Source: SPDF01 sp963699825
GTDB taxonomy: Bacteria; Gemmatimonadota; Gemmatimonadetes; Gemmatimonadales; GWC2-71-9
Assembly (NCBI GenBank): GCA_963699825.1
Contig: CAVOVI010000004.1
Span: 62,001 to 126,000 of the forward strand
Reading direction: 5' to 3'
DNA length: 64,000 nt
Positions 38,823 to 47,941 of this stretch are shown in pieces (positions within the stretch are counted from its first letter, which is position 1; each line of letters starts with the position of its first letter). The translations under genes and the position numbers were made by a program. The notes under the pieces are model-generated. The model was not told the DNA's origin, made no database searches, and worked only from the letters and a program-made list of their open reading frames with translations.

Positions 38823-39716
38823 CTAGGCGACCAGGTCGCGGAGCCGCTCGCCGGTCTCACCCTCACGCAGCTTCAGCAGCGCGCGGTCCCGGAGCTGACG
38901 GATCCGCTCGCGGGTGACGCCCATCATCCGGCCGATCTCCTCGAGCGTCCGGCTGTTGCCGTCGTCCAGGCCGAAATACAGCCGGAGGACCTTGGCATCG
39001 CGGGGTGGCAGCACGGCCAGCGCCGACTCGATGTCGCTGGTCTGGCTGTTGGTCATCGTGGCGGAATCGGTGCCTTCCTGCTCCGCCATGGCGAACCGTT
39101 CCATCCGCTCGTTGCCATCGCCGTCCCGCGTGGGGTGGTCGAGCCGCACCGCCTCGGTGTTGAGGGCGCTGAGGCTGCGGACCGCTTCCGGCGTGAGGCC
39201 GGTGGCGCGGGCCAGTTCCTCGGTGGTCGGCATCCGTCCCAGCCGCTCCTTGAGGAGCGTCGTGGTGCGACCGAGACGGCTGAGGTCGGCGGTGCGGTTG
39301 AGCGGCACCCGGACCGGTCGGCCGTGACGGGCGATGGCCGCCTGGACCGCCTGGCGAATCCACCACACCGCGTACGAGATGAACTTGACGCCACGATCCG
39401 GATCGAACTTCCGGGCCGCGGTCATCAGCCCGAGGTTGCCCTCGCCGATCAGGTCGACCAGCGGCACGCCGCGGTTCTGGAACTTCTTCGCGACCGAGAC
39501 GACGAATCGAACATTGTGGCGCGCCAGCTTCTCCTGCGCGGCCACGTTGCCCCGAAACGCCTTCCGGGCGAGCTCCATCTCCTGCTCACGGGTCAGCAGC
39601 GGGACCCGACTGATCTCATCAAGGTACAGGTCGAGCGACTCGCGTCCCTCGTCAACGGCCTTGGCAATCTGAGCCGGCCGAACAGCACGGCGCTTGGCGC
39701 GCGGCTTGACAGTCAC
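38823..39716 (-). CDS. RNA polymerase sigma factor, RpoD/SigA-related
   Basis: A 297-residue sigma-70 protein without the large N-terminal region 1.1 of E. coli RpoD. Region 1.2 begins DLYLDEISRVPLLTREQE; region 2 has LIGEGNLGLMTAARKFDPDRGVKFISYAVWWIRQAV (2.3/2.4, -10 recognition); region 3 follows; region 4.2 is EIGRMMGVTRERIRQLRDRALLKLR (-35 recognition). It is probably a primary or close group-2 sigma; other rpoD genes may exist elsewhere. The GTG start has GAGGAGG four bases upstream. Between 39000 and 39100 a Ser/Thr-rich linker (EQEGTDSATMTNSQTSD) separates regions 3 and 4. Confidence 0.93.
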   Translation of the reverse strand: MTVKPRAKRRAVRPAQIAKAVDEGRESLDLYLDEISRVPLLTREQEMELARKAFRGNVAAQEKLARHNVRFVVSVAKKFQNRGVPLVDLIGEGNLGLMTAARKFDPDRGVKFISYAVWWIRQAVQAAIARHGRPVRVPLNRTADLSRLGRTTTLLKERLGRMPTTEELARATGLTPEAVRSLSALNTEAVRLDHPTRDGDGNERMERFAMAEQEGTDSATMTNSQTSDIESALAVLPPRDAKVLRLYFGLDDGNSRTLEEIGRMMGVTRERIRQLRDRALLKLREGETGERLRDLVA

Positions 39717-39792
39717 CGAACCTCCTCTGGAGGAAACCCCAGCACTCTATAGCCAGCAACGGCCGGAAGTGGCCGTCCAAATACAGTCGCGA

Positions 39793-39821
39793 AAACTAAC
39801 AGCTAAGGCGCTAAAAATCAA
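39793..39821 (-). promoter_or_regulatory. Candidate promoter of the sigma-factor gene
   Basis: On the minus strand TTGATT (39821-39816), a 17-base spacer and TAGTTT (39798-39793) lie in the AT-rich part of the upstream region, leaving a leader of about 70 bases. Confidence 0.4.
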
Positions 39822-40065
39822 CAGCTTAGCTAACCGTAACATCCCGAACGGGTTGCAGAATCGTGCCACAAGTCAAGGGCAAAACCCCATAGATCCATCG
39901 GTCGCACATCCCCCAGATGCCTGCCAGATTGGCAACGTCGCGCCCCACAAGGAGTTGGCGGGTGCGAATCCCAGTCGTCCTCCCCTTCTATAGACCACCA
40001 GACGCCCCAAAGAGTTCCCCCTGCACAGCAAACTGCCCCCCTGCCCCACCAGCCCGCTGTCCCGC

Positions 40066-40089
40066 TTCCCCGCTTCCCCGCTTCCCCGC
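40066..40089. repeat. Inverted octamer array (TTCCCCGC)3 before the flavin reductase
   Basis: Three perfect copies of TTCCCCGC, preceded by a partial copy. It is the reverse complement of the array after acnA and ends one base before the -10 box at 40091. Confidence 0.8.
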
Positions 40090-40090
40090 C

Positions 40091-40096
40091 TAAATT
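40091..40096 (+). promoter_or_regulatory. -10 element (TAAATT) of the flavin-reductase gene
   Basis: TAAATT ends five bases before the ATG at 40102 (leaderless type). The -35 would have to lie inside the octamer array. Confidence 0.4.
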
Positions 40097-40101
40097 ACCT
40101 C

Positions 40102-40692
40102 ATGCTCACCAACGACTCGTACGAACTGCTTCGCCGCCTGGCCTCCCCACTCGTGGCGGTGACCTCCGCCCACGGCGGCCGGACCAACGGCATGATCCTC
40201 GACAGTGCCATCCGGGCGAGTATCTCCCCCGAACACCCGCGCCTGTCGGTCTACATCCACAAATGGCACCTGAGCCACGAGCTCGTGTGGGCGAGCGGCC
40301 GGTTCGGCGCTCATCTCCTCACCCAGGACCAGTTCGACCTGGTGCACCAATTGGGGTTCCAGAGCGGCAGGAAGGTGGGGGACAAACTTGCGGCGATCCC
40401 GCACCGGATAGGCGACAGTGGCGTTCCGGTGCTCGAGGAGTGCCACGCGGCCTTCGAGTGCCGGGTGATCAACACCATGGATGCCGGGCCGTCGACGCTC
40501 TTCCTTGCCGAGGTCGTGGCCACCCATGCGGGCGCCACCGGGACCCTGCTGACGGCGGACTATTTCCGGGCCAACCTGCCGGAGGCGTGGCGGGAGGAGT
40601 TCCTCAAAAACTACCGCGAGGCCCAGGAACGGATCCGGGACCTCGCGGCGATACAGGACGTGCGGCGCTGGGGTGGGTCTACAGCGCCTTGA
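40102..40692 (+). CDS. Flavin reductase-like (FMN-binding split barrel) protein
   Basis: A 196-residue cytoplasmic flavoprotein of the flavin-reductase/DIM6 domain type. The N-terminus (LASPLVAVTSAHGGRTNGMILDSAIRASISPEHPRL) matches the FMN-phosphate-binding strand-turn of the family, followed by HELVWASGRFGAHLL. It may reduce free flavin for a partner or bind FMN as a redox protein; no partner oxygenase is adjacent. The C-terminal helix is charged. Its stop lies 14 bases past the pntB stop on the opposite strand, so the two genes overlap tail to tail. No Shine-Dalgarno. Confidence 0.82.
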   Translation: MLTNDSYELLRRLASPLVAVTSAHGGRTNGMILDSAIRASISPEHPRLSVYIHKWHLSHELVWASGRFGAHLLTQDQFDLVHQLGFQSGRKVGDKLAAIPHRIGDSGVPVLEECHAAFECRVINTMDAGPSTLFLAEVVATHAGATGTLLTADYFRANLPEAWREEFLKNYREAQERIRDLAAIQDVRRWGGSTAP

Positions 40693-42068
40693 TCTCCGTC
40701 ACCAGGCTGGTCAGCGACTTCTTGGCGTCGCCGAAGAGCATGGCGGTCTTCGGGTTGTAGAAGAGCTCGTTCTCGATCCCGGCGAAGCCGGCGCTCATCC
40801 CCCGCTTCATGACGATGATGCTCTTGGCCTGGTCGGCGTTGAGGATCGGCATCCCGTAGATGGGACTCGCCGGATCGGACCGCGCCGCCGGGTTGACGAC
40901 GTCGTTGGCCCCGATGACCAGCGCCACGTCGGCGCGCTGGAAGTCGTCGTTGATCTGGTCCATCTCGCAGCAGCTTCTCGTAGGGGACGTTGGCCTCCGC
41001 CAGGAGGACGTTCATGTGCCCCGGCATCCGCCCCGCCACGGGGTGGATGGCGTACTTGACCTCCCCGCCCCGCCGCTCGATCAGGTCGGCCAGCTCGCGC
41101 ACCGCGTGCTGCGCCTGCGCCACCGCCAGACCGTACCCCGGCACCACGATCACGAACTGGGCGTAGCCGAGCTGCACGGCGGCGTCCTCGACCGAGACCT
41201 GACGGACCGTCAGCCCCTCGGAGCTCTTGCCGCCCCCGGCGGCATCGCCGCCGAAGGCGCCGAAGAGCACGTTGGTGAGCGAGCGGTTCATCGCCTTGCA
41301 CATGATCTGGCTCAGGATGATGCCCGACGACCCGACCAGCGCGCCTGCGATGATCAGCACGTTGTTGTGGATGACGAAGCCGGTCATCGCGGCGGCGATG
41401 CCGGAGTAGGAGTTCAGCAGGGAGATGACCACCGGCATGTCCGCGCCGCCGATGGGGATCACCAGCAGCACGCCCAGCACCAGCGCGAGGGCGATGACCG
41501 CGTAGAACGGCCAGAGCACCTGCTCCGGCACGATCAGCTGGTACGCCGCGAGCCCGATGATGGCGGCGAAGAGTGCGCCGTTGAGCACCTTCTGGAGCGG
41601 GAAGGTGATCGGCTTGCCGGTCATGACCTCCTGCAGCTTGGCCCAGGCGATCAGGCTTCCCGACAGCGTGACCGAGCCGATGAGGAGGCTGAGCTGGGTC
41701 GTGATGCCGATGTCGATGGTCGGCGTGATGCCGGCCAGTTCCGCCTTCAGGAACTCCGCACCGCCCACCAGCAGCGACGCGCCGCCGCCGAAGCCGTTGA
41801 GGAGCGCGACCATCTGCGGCATCGAAGTCATCTTGACGGCCCGCGCCATCCAGAATCCGACGGCGGAGCCGATGAACATCCCGACCATGATCTCCTGGTA
41901 GCTCAGGATGCCGTGGTCGAAGAGCGTCACCACGATGGCGATGAGCATGCCGACGCCGGACATCCGGTTGCCCTGCCGGGCCGTGAGCGGACTGCCGAGG
42001 CGCTTCAGCCCGAGGACGAAGAGGACCGCGGCCACCAGGTAGAGGAGAAGTTCGAGAGCGACCGGCAT
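40679..42068 (-). CDS. pntB: NAD(P) transhydrogenase subunit beta (frame broken by one base)
   Basis: Membrane plus NADP-binding (dIII) subunit of the proton-translocating transhydrogenase, coupling hydride transfer from NADH to NADP+ with proton entry. About eight to nine membrane segments occupy the first 280 residues (MSGVGMLIAIVVTLFDHG, LLNGFGGGASLLVGGAEFL, LLNSYSGIAAAMTGFVIHNNVLIIAGALVGSSG). The NADP domain has VPGYGLAVAQAQHAV and ALVIGANDVVNPAARSDPASPIYGMPIL. Near 40967 the frame breaks between YEKLL and MDQINDDFQRADVALVIG; one base corrects it. Its ATG shares a base with the stop of pntAb. Confidence 0.94.
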
Positions 42069-42358
42069 TACTTGGCCTCCGGCTTCTTCGTGAACATCTC
42101 CAGCATCCGGTCGGTCACGGTGTAGCCGCCGACCACGTTCATCATGGCGAAGATCACCGCGCTGACCCCGAACGCCCACGAAATCCACCCAAATCCGCCG
42201 CCGGCCACCACGAGCGCGCCGACGATCGTGATCCCGCTGATGGCGTTCGCGCCGGACATCAGCGGGGTGTGGAGCGTCGTGGGAACGCGGTTGATGAGCT
42301 CGACCCCGAGAAAGGTCGCGAGCACGAAGAGCGTGATGCTCAGTACGAGGGCTTCCAT
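42068..42358 (-). CDS. pntAb: NAD(P) transhydrogenase subunit alpha part 2 (membrane domain)
   Basis: A 96-residue membrane subunit (split form of PntA) with three hydrophobic segments: VLSITLFVLATFLGVELI, ANAISGITIVGALVVAGG and FGVSAVIFAMMNVVGGYTVTDRML. The last stretch is highly characteristic. It starts two bases after the true stop of pntAa and its own stop overlaps the pntB start (TAATG). In the raw frame it looks fused to pntAa, but that is produced by the frame break in pntAa. Confidence 0.92.
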   Translation of the reverse strand: MEALVLSITLFVLATFLGVELINRVPTTLHTPLMSGANAISGITIVGALVVAGGGFGWISWAFGVSAVIFAMMNVVGGYTVTDRMLEMFTKKPEAK

Positions 42359-42360
42359 GT

Positions 42361-43471
42361 TCAGGCCGCCTTGCCGGTGCGGAGTTCGCCCGCGTGCGTG
42401 ACGCACATCGGGCCAGTGATCGGATCGGAGAGGTCGACCTGCAGTGCCCCGTCCTTGAGGAGGTGGGTCACGAAGGTGAGGACGTTCCGGCCGTACATCT
42501 GGCTGGCGTGCAGCGGCACGCCAGCCGGGAGATTGACCGGGCGACAGGATGGTCACCCCATTCTCCGTCACGGTCTCGCCGAACTTCGTCAACTCACAGT
42601 TCCCACCCGATTCCCCCGCAAGATCGACGATGACCGAGCCGGGCCTCATTGCGCGTACCGCCTCCGCCGTGATGAGCCGCGGTGCCGGCCGGCCGGGAAT
42701 CTGCGCCGTCGTGATCACCAGGTCCTGGCCTTTCGCATGGTCGCCGATTCCGGCCACCACGCGGGCCTGCTGCTCTTCGGCCAGTTCCTTCGCGTACCCG
42801 CCCTGCCCTTCTCCTTCAACGGCGGCCACCTCGACGAAGGTGGCGCCCAGGCTCTGGACCTGCTCGCGCACGACCGAGCGGACGTCGAAGGAGGAGACGA
42901 TCCCGCCGAGGCGCCGGGCGGTGGCGATGGCCTGCAGGCCGGCCACGCCGGCGCCGACCACGAACACCTTGGCGGGGGCGAGGGTCCCGGCGGCCGTCGT
43001 CAGCATCGGGAGAATCCGGCCCATCGCATCGGCGCCGATGAGCACCGCCTTGTAGCCGGCGATGGTGGCCTGCGAGGAGAGGGCGTCCATCGACTGCGCC
43101 TTGGTGGTGCGGGGCACCAGCTCCATCGCGAACGCGGTCACCTTGCGGCCGGTCAGCGCCGAGAGCAGATCGGCCGAGCCGGCAGGGGCGAGGAAGCTCA
43201 CAAGCGCGGCGCCCTCGCGCAGCTGACCGGCCTCCTCCGCCGTGGGACGCTGCACCTTGAGGACGAGATCGGCGCCGAGCGCTTCGGCGGCGGTTCCCAC
43301 GAGGGTGGCGCCGGCGGCCTCGTACTCGGCGTCGGTCAGGTAGGCGGCCGTACCCGCGCCGCGCTGCACCAGCACGTCGCAACCAGCCTTCTTCAGCTTG
43401 GCCACGCCGTCGGGTACCAGTGCCACGCGCCGTTCGTGTGGGCGAGTTTCGGCAGGGACTCCAATGCGCAT
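42361..43471 (-). CDS. pntAa: NAD(P) transhydrogenase subunit alpha part 1 (NAD-binding; frame broken by one base)
   Basis: NAD(H)-binding dI subunit related to alanine dehydrogenase. MRIGVPAETRPHERRVALVPD starts it; VFVVGAGVAGLQAIATARRLGGIVSSFDVR is the Rossmann core with the acidic residue for NAD ribose; AMRPGSVIVDLAGESGGNCEL follows. Near 42540 the frame breaks after VTILSP; the rest (LHASQMYGRNVLTFVTHLL ... GELRTGKAA) is encoded one frame over and stops at 42361. The three-gene order pntAa-pntAb-pntB is the split-subunit form found in many non-enteric bacteria. Confidence 0.93.
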
Positions 43472-43512
43472 GTCGTGTCTTCCAGGGTAGATGGTGGCGG
43501 GGAATCTAATCG

Positions 43513-44070
43513 TCAGGGAGCGTGGGCCAAGGAGTCCACTGCCGCGCCCAGCGCGGTGTAGGCCGTGGGATCCACTTCGCGGAAGGGGACGGCCCGGTAC
43601 GCAATCGTCCCGCCGGGTGCCACCACGAAGAGATTTCGGTTGTTGAGACCGGTCACGCTGTGGGCGCCGTACGCCTTGCCGACCGCGCCGTCCGGATCGC
43701 TCAGGAAGGTGAAGGGGTAGTCCGCCTCCCTGGCCCAGGACGCCAGTGTCTCGGGACTGTCGGTGCTGACGGCCAGCAGGACCACGTCCTGGCCGCCGTT
43801 GAAAACCGTCGCGTACTGATCACGGTACGCGTTCATCTGGATGGTTCAGCCCTTGGTCTTCGCCTGGTAGAAGAAGGCGATCACCACCGTCTTGTCTCGG
43901 AGATCCTCGAGGCGCACCGGGGAAGGGAGCACCCCGTCGCGCGTGGCGCCTGTGAGGGAGAACGCCGGCGCCACGGCGCCGAGCTCCAGCGGTTCCTGCG
44001 ACGTACCGGTACACGCGATCACCGCAAACAGGACGGCGGCGACCGCGGATTCTCGAGGGTACAACCGCAT
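43513..44070 (-). CDS. Candidate selenoprotein: AhpC/TSA-family peroxiredoxin lipoprotein with in-frame UGA at the peroxidatic site
   Basis: The frame is continuous from ATG 44070 to the stop at 43513 except for one TGA at 43848-43846 (codon 75). The N-terminus MRLYPRESAVAAVLFAVIAC is a lipoprotein signal with Cys20 as lipobox cysteine; GGAG lies six bases before the ATG. The fold is thioredoxin-like: LGAVAPAFSLTG, KTVVIAFFYQAKTKG, then TGA, then TIQMNAYRDQYATVF, LLAVSTDSPETLASWA, FTFLSDPDGAVGKAYGA. In AhpC/TSA proteins the residue after this Gly and before Thr is the peroxidatic Cys, so UGA stands exactly where Cys (or selenocysteine) is expected. No other Cys follows, so this would be a 1-Cys-type enzyme. 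A hairpin lies 14 bases after the UGA. Alternatives: a TGC miscalled as TGA, or a nonsense mutation. Confidence 0.72.
43810..43848 (-). promoter_or_regulatory. UGA codon with bacterial SECIS-like hairpin
   Basis: Reading the minus strand: TGA (43848-43846), 14 bases, then a 7-bp perfect stem CGCGTAC (43831-43825), an 8-base loop CGTGATCA and the partner GTACGCG (43816-43810). The loop contains a GU in its first three bases and lies 21 bases after the UGA, within the spacing known for bacterial SECIS elements. Confidence 0.55.
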
Positions 44071-44188
44071 GCGCGACTCCGTGCAGGGGACGGTGAAATG
44101 TACATTGATCCGGGGCGTTTCGAGCGCCCCCCGAGGGCCGCGGCCGTTCCCCCGATCGGTTTCTCGAGGGAAAACCGGCAGATTCCTA

Positions 44189-44217
44189 TTGTTGACAGAG
44201 GGGAAAGTTGCTACATT
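44189..44217 (+). promoter_or_regulatory. Candidate promoter of the SWIB gene
   Basis: TTGTTG (44189-44194), a 17-base spacer and TACATT (44212-44217). This leaves a leader of about 60 bases with GGAG before the ATG at 44285. An overlapping TTGACA (44192-44197) is a better -35 by sequence but gives a 14-base spacer. Confidence 0.4.
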
Positions 44218-44284
44218 GGTGACGCAACACGTACGGAGTCCCCTGCGGCACACGTGGAGTTTCCCCTCGTAACGGAGAGTCGCG

Positions 44285-44677
44285 ATGGCAGCCAAGAAGA
44301 AGAAGGCAGCGAAGAAGCCGGCGAAGAAGGCCGCGAAGAAGGCAGTCAAGAAGACCGCCAAGAAGAAGACCGTCAAGAAGGCCGCGAAGAAGAAGGCCCC
44401 GAAGAAGAAAAAGACGGCCTCCAAGCGTAAGCCGTCGGCAGCGTTCATGAAGCCGATGAAGATTTCCCCCGCGCTCGCAGCGGTCATCGGCGCCGGCCCG
44501 TATCCGCGCACCGAAGTCACCAAGCGGCTGTGGGCGTACATCAAGAAGAACAAGCTCCAGGATTCCAAGAACAGGCGCGACATCAACGCCGACGCCGCCC
44601 TCAAGGTGGTCTTCGGTGGACGCGGCAAGGTCAACATGTTCGAAATGACCAAGCTCGTCAGCAAGCACCTTTCGTAG
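44285..44677 (+). CDS. SWIB/MDM2-domain protein with histone H1-like lysine-rich tail
   Basis: A 130-residue basic protein. Residues 1-50 are almost only Lys, Ala, Pro and Thr in AAKKAVKK-type repeats, like histone H1 tails and bacterial Hc1/AlgP-type proteins, suited to non-specific DNA binding. Residues 53-128 are a SWIB domain: AFMKPMKISPALAAVIGAGPYPRTEV, RLWAYIKKNKLQDSKNRRDINADAAL and FEMTKLVSKHL. SWIB domains are best known from eukaryotic SWI/SNF complexes and Chlamydiae but occur in several bacterial phyla. A role in nucleoid organisation is likely by inference. It has its own promoter and terminator. Confidence 0.9.
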   Translation: MAAKKKKAAKKPAKKAAKKAVKKTAKKKTVKKAAKKKAPKKKKTASKRKPSAAFMKPMKISPALAAVIGAGPYPRTEVTKRLWAYIKKNKLQDSKNRRDINADAALKVVFGGRGKVNMFEMTKLVSKHLS

Positions 44678-44706
44678 TTCCCGAAATCCCCCGCAGGGAC
44701 CGGACG

Positions 44707-44732
44707 AAGGGCACGCCCGCTGGCGTGCCCTT
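44707..44732 (+). terminator. Terminator after the SWIB gene
   Basis: 11-bp perfect stem AAGGGCACGCC / GGCGTGCCCTT with loop CGCT, then TCGGTTT. Confidence 0.7.
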
Positions 44733-44770
44733 TCGGTTTCCTCCCCCTTCCAGCACCCGCAGCCGCCCGC

Positions 44771-44776
44771 TATACT
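44771..44776 (+). promoter_or_regulatory. -10 element (TATACT) of ettA
   Basis: TATACT ends nine bases before the ATG at 44786; predicted leader two to three bases. No Shine-Dalgarno between. Confidence 0.4.
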
Positions 44777-44785
44777 CCCGCCCCT

Positions 44786-46466
<1,681 letters not shown>

Positions 46467-46546
46467 GGCAGACTGGCCGCTCGTGCCCCTGACCCACGAC
46501 CCTCCTCCTCGTTCATGCGGCGGCGACCCTGGTCCTCGCGGGGATC

Positions 46547-47137
46547 ATGTGGACGCTCCAGCTGACCATCATCCCCATCCTCGCGCGCGACACGGCGGAG
46601 AGCTGGCCACGTCACGTGCGGGCCTATCGTGGCGTCGTTCGCCTGCTCTTCTGGCCGCTCGTGCTGATCGAAGGGGCGACCGGCATCGGCGTGGCAGTGC
46701 TGCAGCCTGCCGGGGTGCCCCAGTGGCTGCACGGGGTCAATGTCGGCTTGCTTCTCTGCGCGTGGGTCACGGTCCCCTTGACGCGCCTCGTGGTGGGCCA
46801 CGGACCCGTGGCTCGCTTTCATCCAGAGGGATTCGGCAGGTTCGCGCGACTGAACTGGATAAGGGTCGCGGTGTGGAGCGGAAGGTCGACCGTGGTGCTC
46901 ACGATGCTCCGCCTCGCCACCACAGCGGGAGGGCTCATAGGGGCGGGCACGGCCCGGGTTGCGCATCCCCGTACCGAATTGAATAATGAGTGCGTTGTCC
47001 TGCGGCCGACCTACCGCGCCGGCTGTCGAGCTCGTTTGGAGCCCCCCTATCCAAGGAGACCAACATGCCACACCGTACCACCCGCACCCCCGCCCACCTC
47101 GTCCTGTGCTCGCTCGCTCTCTCCGCCACCGTTCTGA
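46547..47137 (+). CDS. Hypothetical four-segment membrane protein (both ends uncertain)
   Basis: The conserved-looking part is hydrophobic: MWTLQLTIIPILARD, RGVVRLLFWPLVLIEGATGIGVAVL, VNVGLLLCAWVTVPLTRLVV and NWIRVAVWSGRSTVVLTMLRL. The coding sense extends upstream of the ATG in the same frame (LLLVHAAATLVLAGI), and a GTG at 46484 one frame over may be the true start after an indel. The 3' end runs over the start of the next gene, so the protein probably ends near 46940 after another indel. I do not recognise the family. Confidence 0.55.
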   Translation: MWTLQLTIIPILARDTAESWPRHVRAYRGVVRLLFWPLVLIEGATGIGVAVLQPAGVPQWLHGVNVGLLLCAWVTVPLTRLVVGHGPVARFHPEGFGRFARLNWIRVAVWSGRSTVVLTMLRLATTAGGLIGAGTARVAHPRTELNNECVVLRPTYRAGCRARLEPPYPRRPTCHTVPPAPPPTSSCARSLSPPPF

Positions 47138-47854
47138 TTGGCTGCAGCGACGACGACAACAACAACGGCGGCGGCGGCGGCAGCAACGCCTCGACTGATT
47201 ACGTCGGACTCCTCGCCAGCACTGACGGCCAGAACGGGCCTCTCAACCTGACTTTCGCCAGCCCGGTCGCGGCGCCACCGGCGCCAATGGACGCCGGTGC
47301 CGGCCCGTCCCTCTCCTCCGGAGCGCCCGTCAATGTCACCGGAACGTTGCAGCTCGGTGGAGGCGCCATCGTCAGCATTTCGGGCGTGATCGACGACGAT
47401 TTTCTGACGATGACCGGCGGCGGGTACGATCTATTCGGCGACCTGCTGAACGGACTGATCACGGGCCAATTCACCGGTCCGGGCGTCTCGGGTCGGCCTG
47501 GTGGCAGCGGCCAGCAGCGACGGTTCCCCAGCATACGCGTTCTGCGGCACGTATGAGGGGCAGGACGCGGGCGATCCCCCCACCCCAAGCTCGGGCACCT
47601 TCAATCTCGTCGTGGCCGGTGGGATCGCGGCCGGCGTCGCGGTCGACGGTGAGGGCGGCGGGCTCCAGATCGAGGGCACTTCCACGTCGTCGTCAATCTC
47701 CATCAACCAGACCGACCCGAACTCCGGGGGCAACCTGACCGCGACGGGCACCTACAACAGCACCTCCCTGAGCGGGACGTTCACCGTGACCCTCGGCGGG
47801 ATTCCGATCTCTACCGGATCGTTCACAGGAAGCATCTGCAGCCAGACAACCTGA
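47065..47854 (+). CDS. Hypothetical surface lipoprotein (frame broken by one base)
   Basis: About 262 residues. Signal peptide with lipobox ATVLIGC, then an Asp/Asn/Gly linker (SDDDNNNGGGGGSN) and a beta-rich mature part with two similar halves: NVTGTLQLGGGAIVSISGVIDD in the first, NLTATGTYNSTSLSGTFTVTLGG in the second. The frame breaks near 47490 (after GPGVSG) and resumes with LVAAASSDGSPAYAFCGTYEG. The mature part has two cysteines (FCGTYEG, SICSQ) that could form a disulfide. AAGGAG precedes the ATG by six bases. No known domain recognised; the repetitive beta pattern suggests an exposed binding or adhesion module. Confidence 0.7.
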
Positions 47855-47874
47855 CCGTCCTGGCCCTCTGCACA

Positions 47875-47907
47875 GCGACCCCCCGGGGAGTATCCCCGGG
47901 GGGTCGC
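47875..47907. terminator. Bidirectional terminator between converging genes
   Basis: A 15-bp perfect stem GCGACCCCCCGGGGA / TCCCCGGGGGGTCGC with a 3-base loop, followed by CGTGTTT. Confidence 0.75.
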
Positions 47908-47941
47908 CGTGTTTCTGCCGCCCTGCCCCGCAGCCCCGCCC

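Larger units (their letters stand above)
39717..40101. other. Non-coding region between divergent sigma-factor and flavin-reductase genes
   Basis: A 385-base gap with no supported gene. Its left half (39760-39850) is unusually AT-rich for the window and holds the sigma promoter and a seven-base inverted repeat AGCTAAG...CTTAGCT (39801-39829). Its right end carries the inverted octamer array and the flavin-reductase -10. A T-arm-like GGTGCGAATCCC near 39961 does not belong to a foldable tRNA. Confidence 0.6.

Noticed and set aside
39940..39995. tRNA- or tmRNA-like sequence (GGTGCGAATCCC followed by a pyrimidine-rich end; tag-like AAAACTAACAGCTAAGG nearby)
   Set aside because: The T-arm stem pairs in only three positions, no acceptor partner lies 70-75 bases or about 350 bases upstream, and the putative tag frames do not end in the usual Ala-Ala.
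42068..43471. pntAa-pntAb fusion
   Set aside because: It arises because the one-base break in pntAa happens to run into the pntAb frame; the natural pntAa stop at 42361 and the pntAb start at 42358 are both visible.
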